From Fructobacillus ficulneus (GTDB lineage Bacteria > Bacillota > Bacilli > Lactobacillales > Lactobacillaceae), in contig NZ_DF968005.1 in assembly GCF_001047075.2 (NCBI RefSeq), forward strand, positions 586,368 to 627,136: a stretch of DNA of 40,769 nt, given 5' to 3'. The notes below the pieces were generated by a model that made no database searches, was not told where the DNA came from, and was given only the letters and a program-made list of their open reading frames with translations. Position numbers and translations under genes: made by a program. Shown here in pieces: positions 24,227 to 33,204 of this stretch. The stretch's first letter is position 1. Each line of letters starts with the position of its first letter.

Positions 24227-25702
24227 TTACTTCTTACCGCGCTTCTTCTTCAACTTCTTCATTTTGCGAGCAGCCTGCTTCATGGCAAAGTTTTGGACCT
24301 TTTGCCCAAAGTTACCACTTGGCATGCCGCCACCCATGCCGCCCATCATGGCGTTCATGTCCATGCCAGATTGGCCCATCATTGATTCCATGCCAGAGAA
24401 GTTACCATTTGAGGCTTGGTTCATCATCTTCCGCATTTGGTCGAATTGTTTGATCATCTTGTTAACTTCAACAATTGGACGACCAGCACCGGCTGCCAAA
24501 CGTCGACGACGTGATGGGTTAATCAAATCAGGATCTTCCCGTTCGGCCTTAGTCATTGATGAAACAATGGCTTCCATATGAGTAAACTGCTTAGGGTCAA
24601 TTGATAAGTTGGCCAAGGCCGGGTTACCAGCCATTCCTGGAATCATCTTAATCAAGTCTTCCATTGGTCCCATATTTTGAACCTGGTGGAGTTGTTCGAT
24701 AAAGTCGTTGAAATCAAAGGTGTTCAGGCGCATCTTTTCCAGTTGCTCTGCCTGCTTCTTTTCATCAACATCCTGTTGAGCCTTTTCAATCAAGGTCAGG
24801 ATATCACCCATGCCCAAGATACGAGAAGCCATTCGGTCAGGGTAGAAAACATCCAAGTCCGTTGGCTTTTCACCTTGACCCACAAACTTAATAGGCTTAC
24901 CCGTCACATCACGGATTGAAAGGGCTGCTCCACCACGAGTATCCCCATCCAACTTGGTCAAAACAACCCCAGTTAGGTTCAATTCGTCAGCAAACCCTTG
25001 GGCCGTTTCGGTTGCGTTCTGACCGGTCATGGCATCGACCGTCAACAAGACTTCATCAGGTTGGGCAATTTCTTGCACATCCTTCAATTCAGCCATTAAT
25101 TCGGCATCGATTTGCAAACGACCGGCCGTATCGATCAAGACATAGTCGTTCTTGTTAGCTGCGGCTTCTGCTAACCCAGCCTTAACGATTTCACGGGGAT
25201 CAACATCAGTTCCCATTGAGAAGACAGGAACACCCAAGTCTTTACCAAGGATTTCCAACTGGTCAATGGCAGCCGGACGATAAATGTCGGCCGCAATCAA
25301 AAGTGGGCGAGCATTTTCTTCCTTCTTCAACTTGTAAGCCAACTTCGCAATTGTCGTTGTCTTACCAGCCCCCTGCAACCCAGCCATCATAATCTTGGTT
25401 GGAATCTTGTCGGGCTTGTTTAAAGGAACCGCTTCGTCCCCCATCAAAGCCGTTAATTCATCATTAACAACCTTGATGACTTGTTGGGCACCGTTCAAAC
25501 CATCGAGGATTTCAGTCCCCTTGGCTTTTTGGCGGATTTGATCAATAAATTTCTTTACCGTTGGGTAAGAAACATCGGCTTCCAATAAGGCTAAACGAAT
25601 TTCTCGCAGGGTCGCCTGCAAGTCTTCTTCGTTAATTTTCCCCTTACCAGTTAGGTTTTTCAGTGCCTTCGATAGGCGTTGCGTCAAATTTTCAAATGCC
25701 AT
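24227..25702 (-). CDS. ffh: Signal recognition particle protein Ffh
   Basis: Ffh with the SRP RNA targets ribosomes making membrane proteins to FtsY. The N domain is followed by the GTPase domain (GLQGAGKTTTIAKLA near 108, DTAGRLQ near 190, TKLDGDTRGG near 248) and the methionine-rich M domain (GPMEDLIKMIPGMAGN; DPDLINPSRRRRLAAGAG). The tail is unusually rich in Met and Gly with a poly-Lys end. The ATG at 25702 is preceded by no close ribosome site: AAGGAGG lies 31 bases upstream at the ylxM stop, and a 7-bp hairpin sits between, leaving an effective 10-base spacing. Length 491 aa. Confidence 0.96.
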   Translation of the reverse strand: MAFENLTQRLSKALKNLTGKGKINEEDLQATLREIRLALLEADVSYPTVKKFIDQIRQKAKGTEILDGLNGAQQVIKVVNDELTALMGDEAVPLNKPDKIPTKIMMAGLQGAGKTTTIAKLAYKLKKEENARPLLIAADIYRPAAIDQLEILGKDLGVPVFSMGTDVDPREIVKAGLAEAAANKNDYVLIDTAGRLQIDAELMAELKDVQEIAQPDEVLLTVDAMTGQNATETAQGFADELNLTGVVLTKLDGDTRGGAALSIRDVTGKPIKFVGQGEKPTDLDVFYPDRMASRILGMGDILTLIEKAQQDVDEKKQAEQLEKMRLNTFDFNDFIEQLHQVQNMGPMEDLIKMIPGMAGNPALANLSIDPKQFTHMEAIVSSMTKAEREDPDLINPSRRRRLAAGAGRPIVEVNKMIKQFDQMRKMMNQASNGNFSGMESMMGQSGMDMNAMMGGMGGGMPSGNFGQKVQNFAMKQAARKMKKLKKKRGKK

Positions 25703-25711
25703 GGTAATTTG

Positions 25712-25740
25712 GCTGGTGACTCAACCACCAGCACCTCCTT
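25712..25740 (-). promoter_or_regulatory. Hairpin-bridged ribosome-binding site of ffh
   Basis: The minus strand has AAGGAGG (25734-25740), one base, the stem CACCAGC/GCTGGTG read as GCTGGTG...CACCAGC (25712-25732, 7-base loop), and then 9 bases to the ffh ATG. Folding brings the Shine-Dalgarno to about 10 bases from the start codon. A similar arrangement is known for phage T4 gene 38. Confidence 0.6.
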
Positions 25741-26080
25741 AATTAATTTCTTGGTTAACCAAATCATCTAAAATTTGCTTCAAATGTTGGTCGGAGTGGT
25801 AATTTTTTTCAACATAGGCCAACAGGTCTTGTTCCTGCTGTTGCCGACTTAAAGAGTCACGGTAAAGACCTAATAGGTCTTCATAGTGGTTTAAAGCCTC
25901 GACTCCCCGCTTTAAATTATCCGAAACCGCTTGGCGACTGACAACTTCAGACTCAGCAATTTCAATAATGGAAAAGTCATCTTCAAAGTATGACCGCAGG
26001 TAACTTTGTTGCTTATCTGTTAGGAGTGGCCCATAAAAGGGTAAAAGAGCGTTAACTTGGTTCTTCTTGGCTAAGTCCAT
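25739..26080 (-). CDS. ylxM: YlxM family SRP-associated helix-turn-helix protein
   Basis: YlxM proteins stimulate the SRP GTPases in streptococci. The 113-aa sequence has the sigma-70 region 4-like helix-turn-helix (TDKQQSYLRSYFEDDFSIIEIAE; SRQAVSDNLKRGVEALNHYEDLLGL). Its ATG overlaps the ftsY stop as TAATG, so translation is coupled. It lies between ftsY and ffh, the typical place. Confidence 0.95.
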   Translation of the reverse strand: MDLAKKNQVNALLPFYGPLLTDKQQSYLRSYFEDDFSIIEIAESEVVSRQAVSDNLKRGVEALNHYEDLLGLYRDSLSRQQQEQDLLAYVEKNYHSDQHLKQILDDLVNQEIN

Positions 26081-27366
26081 TATTCTTGGACCAAATCTTT
26101 AAAAAGACCATAGACAAAGTCTTCCGCCGAGAAAACCCGCAAGTCAGTCGCTTTTTCACCAAAGCCAATCCATTTCACTGGCAGGTGAAGGCTGTCGCGG
26201 ATAGCAAAGACAATTCCACCCTTGGCCGTTCCGTCCATCTTCGTCAAGACAATTCCCGTGACGTCCGATGAATTCTGGAAGAGCTTGGCTTGTTGCAAGG
26301 CGTTTTGTCCGGTCGTGGCATCCAAGACTAACAAAACTTCCTGGGGTGCCTCCGGCAAAACCTTCTGGATAACTCGGTTCATTTTTGCTAATTCGTTCAT
26401 CAAATTAACATTGTTCTGCAACCGGCCGGCAGTGTCAACGAACAAAACATCGTAATTTTCGTTCTTAGCCTTTTCAACCGCCGTATATACGACAGAAGCT
26501 GGGTCAGCCTTTTCCGGCCCGGCTACAACAGGGACACCGTCTCGCGTTCCCCATTCTTGGAGTTGCTTAACAGCACCGGCCCGGAAAGTATCCGCAGCGG
26601 CCAACAAAACCTTTTTACCTTCTTGCTTATAAGTTGATGCCAACTTACCAACAGTCGTGGTCTTTCCAACCCCGTTGACGCCAACAAACAAAATCACCGT
26701 TGGTTGTCCCGCTGGGGCAAAGTGCATCGATTGGTCTTCGTTTTGACCCTGTTCTTCATACTGGTTAACCATTTTTTCAATGATTAAAGCCTGAATCTCA
26801 GCTTTGTCTTTGATGTTGCGTTCTTTAACGGCTTCTCGGACCTGGTTTGAAATCTGAATCGACAAATCAAAACCCAAGTCGGCCCCGATCAACGTGTCCT
26901 CTAACTGTTCAAAGAAGTCCTCATCAACCGATCGAAAATTGGCCAAGAATTGGTTAAACCGTTGGGCAAAGCCCTTCCGTGACTGGGACAAACCCTGGTC
27001 ATAGGCTTCAGCTGTTGTTTTTTCCGACTCATCAGGATTTCCAGACTTAACCGATTCGGCAACGTCATCGACTTTGTCTGACTGACTAGCAGGAATTTCA
27101 ATTTCACCCGGTGTTTCTTCCTCGGTTATGACAAATTGCATCGGGTCAAATTGATCTTTTGAATCAGTAGAGTCACCAGTAGCTTGAGTCACCGACGTTT
27201 CTTCCGTCGCTGCCTTCGGTTCTTCTTCTGTTTGGCCATCATTGGCAGGGGCACTTTTGTCAACTGACTCCTGGTCAGCAGGATTGGCTAGTCCTTCCTC
27301 TTGGTCAAGTGATTCTTCTGGGCTGTCAACCCGGTTCTTTTTCTTAAAAATATCAAAAAGTCCCAT
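26080..27366 (-). CDS. ftsY: Signal recognition particle receptor FtsY
   Basis: FtsY receives SRP-ribosome complexes at the membrane. A long acidic N-terminal region (about residues 10-125, rich in Glu, Asp, Ser and Thr) precedes the NG domain: N-domain helices (FAQRFNQFLANF), P-loop GVNGVGKTTTVGKLA near 228, DTAGRLQNN near 310, TKMDGTAKGG near 370, and the C-terminal WIGFGEKATDLRVF. The length of 428 aa is normal. AGAGGAG lies 8 bases before the ATG; smc ends 15 bases upstream. Confidence 0.97.
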   Translation of the reverse strand: MGLFDIFKKKNRVDSPEESLDQEEGLANPADQESVDKSAPANDGQTEEEPKAATEETSVTQATGDSTDSKDQFDPMQFVITEEETPGEIEIPASQSDKVDDVAESVKSGNPDESEKTTAEAYDQGLSQSRKGFAQRFNQFLANFRSVDEDFFEQLEDTLIGADLGFDLSIQISNQVREAVKERNIKDKAEIQALIIEKMVNQYEEQGQNEDQSMHFAPAGQPTVILFVGVNGVGKTTTVGKLASTYKQEGKKVLLAAADTFRAGAVKQLQEWGTRDGVPVVAGPEKADPASVVYTAVEKAKNENYDVLFVDTAGRLQNNVNLMNELAKMNRVIQKVLPEAPQEVLLVLDATTGQNALQQAKLFQNSSDVTGIVLTKMDGTAKGGIVFAIRDSLHLPVKWIGFGEKATDLRVFSAEDFVYGLFKDLVQE

Positions 27367-27381
27367 AGACTACTCTCCTCT

Positions 27382-30300
27382 TTAAGCGAGTTGTTGGTGT
27401 GCTTCTTCCAAATTAACGGCCACCATCTTTGAAATACCAGCTTCTTGCATCGTTACCCCATACAAGACCTTCGCGGCCACCATTGTTCCCTTTCGGTGAG
27501 TAATGGTAATGAATTGCGTATCACCGGCAAAATTCTTCAGATAAGCAGCAAAACGATCAACGTTCGCTTCATCCAAAGCCGCCTCAGCTTCATCCAAAAC
27601 GGCAAAAGGCACTGGTCGAACTTGCAAAATTGCAAAAAGCAAAGAAATGGCTGTTAAAGCCTTCTCTCCACCCGACAGCAATGACATTTGTTGGAATTTT
27701 TTGCCTGGTGGCTGGGCCTTAATATCGATTCCAGTTGTTAATAAGTGTTCTGGGTCAGTCAGCTCAAGCTGAGCCTGACCACCAGCAAACATTTTGGTAA
27801 AGACGTCAGAAAAGTTTTCTGCCACTGCATCAAAGGTCTGCTTGAACCGGACCTGGACCTCTTGGTCCATCTCATCAATCGTGTCTTGCAAGGTTTGTTT
27901 AGCTGTCCGCAAATCGGCTGATTGCTGGGTCAAGAAATCATGACGAACTTTAATTTCATCATACTCTTGAATAGCTGCGATGTTAACCGGGCCAAGAGCA
28001 TCCAAGGCCTTTTTGGTTGCTGATAATTCGCGGTCAACTTCCTGGTCAGACTGGTCTGATTGGACGAGGTCATCTTCAGACTCGACGTTTAATCCATATG
28101 TCTGACGAAGAGTTGTCACTAGCTTAACCAACTTTTCTTGGCTCGTCTGCAATTGATGAGTCACCGTCGATTGGTCGACTAAGCCGGTATTCAGGCTTTC
28201 TTGCACTTGACTCAACGCCTGTTCTTGGTCCTTAACCTGTGTCGATAACTGCGTCCACTGGTCAGCCAAAGTTTGCGCCTTGGCCTGATCTTGGTCTAAG
28301 ACTTCCGTCAAAGCCGTAACAGCTTGGTCCAATTCTTCAGCACTTTGAACTTGGTTCAAGGTTGCTTGAAGCTTTTCTTCTTTGTCCGCTAAGACCTGCA
28401 ATTGGTTTTGAGCTTGGTTCAAGCTGGTCTGGAACCGCTTTTGGTTATCCTGGTCCCCGACCTTTTGAGCTTGAACCTTAGCCAACTCAGCTTGAAATTC
28501 AGCCTTTTGGTCTTGGTAGGCCTGGTGCTCATGGTTTAACTGTTCTAATTGCGTCGTTAAATCAGCACTTTGGCTTTCAGCTTCGGCCTTGGCTTGGTCG
28601 CTGGCTGTCAAGGCTGCTTCAGCTTCTTGCTGGTCAGTGTCCAAGTCAGCCAACTGCGCCTGCAAATCGTCCAAATCCAATGACAGCGTTTGAACTTCGG
28701 TTTGATACTTAGCAACATTATCTTTCAAAGTTGCCAATTCATAATCAACCTGTTGTCCTTGAGCAACAAAGGTCCGACTTGATTGTTCCAAATCGGCCAA
28801 TTGGTTTTGTAAGGTTAGAACCTTGTCTTGGCTTTGGTCTCGCTTTTGTGCTAAGTCGTTCAAGGCTTGCTGGCTTTGTGCGAGTTCCTGCTCCTTAGCC
28901 TTTAAATCGTTTTGTCGAGATAGGACAGATGGTCCTTGACGGAAATTGGCACCACCGGTAATTGACCCACCAGCGTTAACCAACTGCCCATCAAGAGAAA
29001 CGACTCGTACTCGGTTTTGACAAGCTCTGGCAACTCGAGTGGCTGCATCCAAGTTAGTCACAACTAAGGTTGTTCCGAGCAGAGCGGAAAGAATGTTATC
29101 CATTCCCGCTGGCATCTTAACCAAATCGGCTGCCACCCCAATATAACCATTTTCCCGCGTTGCCGCATGAATATCACGAATTGACCGAGGCTTGATCGTA
29201 TCAACTGGTAAGAGCGTTACCCGCCCCTTCTTGTTTTTCGTCAGGTAAGAAACAATCCCCTTGGCTGTCGCCGTCGTATCGACAACAACCTGTTGAAGGG
29301 CTCCACCCAAAACAGTTTCAATCGCCTTAGTATAGTCGGTTGGCACGGATAACAACTCCGCCACAACGCCCTTAATACCGGGAAACTGCCCCCGTGCTTG
29401 AGGATTCATCAAGTTTTTGACACCCTGATAGAAGCCCGCATATTCGTCTAAGGCCGCTTCAGCATGGTACCGTGATTGTGCTTGTTCTAACCGGTAGGCA
29501 GCCTGTTGCCAGTCTTTTTGTTGGCTTTGGTAGGCCTGCTTCGCCAACTCTAAGGCATCGGTTGCCCGATTAATCTTATCGACAAAGGGATTTTCACCAC
29601 TAGCCACCGTTGGATGACTTTCCTGGTATTGGCTTAGTTTTGCTTCCGCTTCTTGCAGGTTGCCCTGAGCACTGGCCAAGGCAGCTTGTTTTTCACCCAA
29701 CTGACGCTGGCTTTGCTCGGCTGCCTGTTTTTGATAGGCCAACTTATTATGTAATGAGGCCAACTCTTGCATCGTCGCAACATAGGCATTCCGATTTTCA
29801 TCTAATTGACTTTGAACCGCAGTTATTTTAGCTGAACCATGGTCTTGGTCAATCTTAGTAATCGTTTGCTTCAATGCTTTTTCTTGGTCAACTAGGGCCG
29901 TTAGGTGGTCTTGGACCTCTTCCAAGTCGGCAGTTGCAGCTGTCAACCGTTCATTTTCAGCCGTCCGACTTTCCTGAACATTAGCTAAATCACGAACCAA
30001 TGTTGCTTGTTCTTGGGAGGCTAGTTTTTGGTTCCCAATTAATTGCTCTTTTTCTTGAGTCTTGGCAACAATTTCGTTTTGTAATTGGTCGCGTTGAGAT
30101 TGAACCTGGTCTAAGTCTCGGCGAGTTTGGTTCAAGTTGTTTTGTGTATCCTGAACGCTAGCCTGCTTTTGTTCAACCAAAACTTTGGCTTGGTCGACCT
30201 CAAGGCCTTGCTGGGCAACTGCTTTTTGCAAAGCCAAAATTGACCGTGTTAGCCGAACCTGGTCGAGCTTTTCAAACTTTTCTCGCTTAGCCAAATAGTC

Positions 30301-30939
30301 TTTCGCCGTGTCAGCCTGATGTGCCAAAGGCAATAATTGACTTTCCACTTCTTGAACAATATCGTCAACACGGGCTAAATTATCTTCTGTTGCAGCAAGG
30401 TCCTTTTCGGCCTTGTCCTTGTTTTGCTTATACTTATAAACGCCGGCAACTTCTTCGATAATGCCGCGCCGGTCCTCTGGCTTAGCTGAAAAAATCTTTT
30501 CAACTTGACCCTGAGAAATAATTGAAAAGCCATCGCGACCAAGGCCAGTATCCATAAAGAGATCATGGATATCCTTCAACCGACAATCTGACCCATTCAA
30601 TTGGTAGGCGGACTCACCAGACCGGTAAAGACGACGGGTAATCCGAATTTCGGAAAAATCAGAAGCAATATAGTGGTCTGAGTTATCGAAAGTAATTGAA
30701 ACCTCAGCTCGGTTCAAGGCCTTCCGGTCTTTAGTTCCACCAAAAATAACGTCAGCCATCTTATTTCCCCGAAGGTCTTTGGCTGACTGTTCACCCATCA
30801 CCCAACGGATGGCTTCAATAATATTTGATTTTCCGGACCCGTTTGGGCCAACAATCCCTGTCATTCCCTGCTGGAAATCGATGACAGTTTTATTTGCAAA
30901 AGACTTAAAACCAATAATTTCCAATGTTTTTAATTTCAT
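27382..30939 (-). CDS. smc: Chromosome segregation protein SMC
   Basis: SMC forms a ring with ScpA and ScpB that organises the chromosome. Walker A is in GIVGPNGSGKSNIIEAIRW near residue 32, the first coiled coil runs to about 500, the hinge (FPGIKGVVAELL ... GSITGGANFR) spans about 510-665, the second coil follows, and the head closes with LSGGEKALTAISLL and Walker B FAVLDEAEAALDEANV. The length of 1185 aa is normal; the coils are rich in Gln. The ATG has no Shine-Dalgarno: the 22 bases upstream are pyrimidine-rich next to the start, and an in-frame TGA lies just before. Translation may depend on coupling to rnc. Confidence 0.97.
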   Translation of the reverse strand: MKLKTLEIIGFKSFANKTVIDFQQGMTGIVGPNGSGKSNIIEAIRWVMGEQSAKDLRGNKMADVIFGGTKDRKALNRAEVSITFDNSDHYIASDFSEIRITRRLYRSGESAYQLNGSDCRLKDIHDLFMDTGLGRDGFSIISQGQVEKIFSAKPEDRRGIIEEVAGVYKYKQNKDKAEKDLAATEDNLARVDDIVQEVESQLLPLAHQADTAKDYLAKREKFEKLDQVRLTRSILALQKAVAQQGLEVDQAKVLVEQKQASVQDTQNNLNQTRRDLDQVQSQRDQLQNEIVAKTQEKEQLIGNQKLASQEQATLVRDLANVQESRTAENERLTAATADLEEVQDHLTALVDQEKALKQTITKIDQDHGSAKITAVQSQLDENRNAYVATMQELASLHNKLAYQKQAAEQSQRQLGEKQAALASAQGNLQEAEAKLSQYQESHPTVASGENPFVDKINRATDALELAKQAYQSQQKDWQQAAYRLEQAQSRYHAEAALDEYAGFYQGVKNLMNPQARGQFPGIKGVVAELLSVPTDYTKAIETVLGGALQQVVVDTTATAKGIVSYLTKNKKGRVTLLPVDTIKPRSIRDIHAATRENGYIGVAADLVKMPAGMDNILSALLGTTLVVTNLDAATRVARACQNRVRVVSLDGQLVNAGGSITGGANFRQGPSVLSRQNDLKAKEQELAQSQQALNDLAQKRDQSQDKVLTLQNQLADLEQSSRTFVAQGQQVDYELATLKDNVAKYQTEVQTLSLDLDDLQAQLADLDTDQQEAEAALTASDQAKAEAESQSADLTTQLEQLNHEHQAYQDQKAEFQAELAKVQAQKVGDQDNQKRFQTSLNQAQNQLQVLADKEEKLQATLNQVQSAEELDQAVTALTEVLDQDQAKAQTLADQWTQLSTQVKDQEQALSQVQESLNTGLVDQSTVTHQLQTSQEKLVKLVTTLRQTYGLNVESEDDLVQSDQSDQEVDRELSATKKALDALGPVNIAAIQEYDEIKVRHDFLTQQSADLRTAKQTLQDTIDEMDQEVQVRFKQTFDAVAENFSDVFTKMFAGGQAQLELTDPEHLLTTGIDIKAQPPGKKFQQMSLLSGGEKALTAISLLFAILQVRPVPFAVLDEAEAALDEANVDRFAAYLKNFAGDTQFITITHRKGTMVAAKVLYGVTMQEAGISKMVAVNLEEAHQQLA

Positions 30940-30962
30940 AGGGGGTCAGTTTACTCTTATTT

Positions 30963-31664
30963 TTATTTAGCAGTTAGCTCTTGATAAGCTTTTTGTGCGG
31001 CTGCTTTTTCCGCATCTTTAATGGATTGACCGGCACCATGGGCCAGTGTCTTGCCATCAACGGCAACAAAGACTTCAAAGACTTGACTGTTGTCTTCGTT
31101 CCGTTCTTCTTTTTCGATTTCGTAGCTGATGTCAACAGATCCTTGCGCTTGCAATTTTTCTTGCAGCCGTGATTTAAAATCAATAAATTGGTCGAAGAAA
31201 TTTTCATCAATTGCGGCAAAAACAGTTTGGTTCAACAAATCAACAACTGCTTTTTGGCCCTGGTCGAGGAATAAGGCCCCGATAAAGGCTTCCCAGATAT
31301 CTTCTAGTAAGGATGCCCGGTCACGAGCACCGTTCATTTCTTCACCCTTACCGAGGCGAATAGCCTCGTTCAAGTGAATTACCCGGGCGAAGTGAGCAAA
31401 TGATTTTGTTTGGACCATCGTGATCCGCATTTCAGTCAATTGGCCTTCATCCCAATCGGGATAGCGCTTGAATAAGTATTCTGTCACAGTCGCTTGCATG
31501 ATGGCATCACCTAAAAACTCAAGTCGTTGATAATCACGGCCGGTTTCCTTTGGATGTTCATTTAAGTAATTGCGTTGCGTCAATGCCTCTTGTAAGAGGG
31601 GGATATTATTAAAACTAATTTGAAAATTCTCTTCTAAATAGCTTTTAAAGTCAGATGGTGACAA
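30963..31664 (-). CDS. rnc: Ribonuclease III (TTG start)
   Basis: RNase III cuts double-stranded RNA such as rRNA precursors. The catalytic domain has RLEFLGDAIMQ near residue 46 and the metal-binding segment EDIWEAFIGALFLDQG near residue 120; the C-terminal double-stranded RNA-binding domain (SRLQEKLQAQG ... KDAEKAAAQKAYQEL) spans about 160-230. The start codon is TTG at 31664 with AAAGGA about 7 bases upstream, and no ATG is available nearby. It leads the run smc-ftsY-ylxM-ffh. Confidence 0.96.
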   Translation of the reverse strand: MSPSDFKSYLEENFQISFNNIPLLQEALTQRNYLNEHPKETGRDYQRLEFLGDAIMQATVTEYLFKRYPDWDEGQLTEMRITMVQTKSFAHFARVIHLNEAIRLGKGEEMNGARDRASLLEDIWEAFIGALFLDQGQKAVVDLLNQTVFAAIDENFFDQFIDFKSRLQEKLQAQGSVDISYEIEKEERNEDNSQVFEVFVAVDGKTLAHGAGQSIKDAEKAAAQKAYQELTAK

Positions 31665-31695
31665 GGTAGTTTCCTTTCAAAATACAGTTGCTATT

Positions 31696-31704
31696 ATTAT
31701 AACA
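31696..31704 (-). promoter_or_regulatory. Extended -10 promoter of the rnc-smc-SRP run
   Basis: The minus strand has TGTTATAAT about 30 bases before the rnc start and just downstream of the glmM terminator. There is no clear -35 box. Confidence 0.6.
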
Positions 31705-31735
31705 GATTTGCCATTTTCATTGAGCTGAATCCAGA

Positions 31736-31781
31736 CAAAAAACCAAGGAAAGAAGGTACTCATTCTCTTTCCTTGGTTTTT
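31736..31781 (-). terminator. Terminator of the murB-to-glmM operon
   Basis: AAAACCAAGGAAAG pairs with CTTTCCTTGGTTTT on the minus strand, followed by a T run. It lies just after the glmM stop. Confidence 0.92.
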
Positions 31782-31789
31782 AACGTTAC

Positions 31790-33151
31790 TTATTTTTCTT
31801 CGTTAACGACTGCAACAATTGCAGCAACATATTGATCAACTAAATCTTCTGTTTTGGCTTCAGCCATTACTCGAACAATTGATTCCGTTCCAGAAGGTCG
31901 GACCAAAACTCGGCCATCCCCCGCCATCTGCTTTTCAACTTCTGCAATTTTTTCTTGCAGAGCTGGATTAGCCATCATGGCGGCCTTATCAGGAACAGCG
32001 ATGTTGACTAACTTTTGTGGATACAAAGTCACATCTTGGGCTAATTCGGACAAAGGCTTCCCAGTCTCACGCATGATATAAATCAATTGCAAGGCTGTCA
32101 ACATACCATCCCCGGTTTTGGCCCAATCACTAAAGATAATATGGCCTGATTGTTCACCACCAAGGTTATCATCGTCAGCGACCATCTTTTCCATCACATA
32201 ACGGTCACCAACTTGGGTTTTAACAGACTTAATCCCTTGAGCTTCTAATGCTTTGTAAAAACCAATGTTTGACATCACCGTTGAAACTACTGTTTGGTGC
32301 TTCAACCGGCCCTGATCATTCATAAAGCGAGCAGTGATATACATAATCTTATCACCATCAACAATATCGCCGTTTTCATCAACGGCAATCAACCGGTCAC
32401 CATCGCCATCAAAGGCCAAACCAGCATTGAAATTGCCATTCTTCACCATTTCAATCAAGGCTTCTGGGTGGGTTGAACCGACATGGTCATTGATGTTCAA
32501 ACCATCGGGTTCAGTCCCCATCGTCTTAAAGTCAGCACCCAAGTCAGCAAATAGTCGTGGTAAGAGGTCAAAGGTCGCACCATTGGCACCATCGAGGGCC
32601 AAATTAAAGCCGGCTAAGTCCGTTGGAATCGTCTTCTGTAAGAAGGCCAAGTACTTTTGGGCTCCCTCCTGGTAGTGAGAAACTTTTCCAAGGCCTAATG
32701 CACTTGGCCGAGGCAAATCATCGCTGGGGCTGTCCAACAAAACTTCGATTTCAGCCTCTAATTCATCTGATAGTTTAAAGCCGTCTTGGCCAAAAAACTT
32801 AATCCCATTATCTGCCGCTGGGTTATGCGAAGCCGTAATTTGAATACCGGCATCAGCTTCTAGTGCTTCCACGAGGTAAGCCACCGCTGGGGTGGTAATT
32901 ACACCAAGGTTCAAAACATCAACCCCAACTGACAAAAGTCCGGCTGTTAGGGCCTGTTGTAGCATTTCTGATGAAATTCGTGTGTCTTGTCCAACCACAA
33001 CGACCGGACGGCGGTCCGAACTATCATTATGTCGGGTCAGAATTGTTCCACCCGCCCGACCTAAGCTTAAGGCCAGTTCTGGCGTCAAACTTTGGTTGGC
33101 AATACCACGGACACCATCAGTGCCGAAGTATTTAAGTTTTATGTCTGTCAT
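31790..33151 (-). CDS. glmM: Phosphoglucosamine mutase
   Basis: GlmM turns glucosamine-6-phosphate into glucosamine-1-phosphate for UDP-GlcNAc and cell-wall synthesis. The start [16 protein letters not shown], the phosphoserine loop [13 protein letters not shown] near residue 100, the metal loop DGDGDR near residue 246, the sugar-binding GGEQSGH, and the phosphate loop [12 protein letters not shown] near 422 are all present. The length of 453 aa is normal. GGAG lies 8 bases before the ATG. It follows cdaA and cdaR, an arrangement in which GlmM is known to bind and restrain CdaA. Confidence 0.97.
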   Translation of the reverse strand: MTDIKLKYFGTDGVRGIANQSLTPELALSLGRAGGTILTRHNDSSDRRPVVVVGQDTRISSEMLQQALTAGLLSVGVDVLNLGVITTPAVAYLVEALEADAGIQITASHNPAADNGIKFFGQDGFKLSDELEAEIEVLLDSPSDDLPRPSALGLGKVSHYQEGAQKYLAFLQKTIPTDLAGFNLALDGANGATFDLLPRLFADLGADFKTMGTEPDGLNINDHVGSTHPEALIEMVKNGNFNAGLAFDGDGDRLIAVDENGDIVDGDKIMYITARFMNDQGRLKHQTVVSTVMSNIGFYKALEAQGIKSVKTQVGDRYVMEKMVADDDNLGGEQSGHIIFSDWAKTGDGMLTALQLIYIMRETGKPLSELAQDVTLYPQKLVNIAVPDKAAMMANPALQEKIAEVEKQMAGDGRVLVRPSGTESIVRVMAEAKTEDLVDQYVAAIVAVVNEEK

Positions 33152-33204
33152 TTAATAATCTCCAATAATGGTTGCTCTGGTTGCCTGCTTAATGCTTACA
33201 GGAC

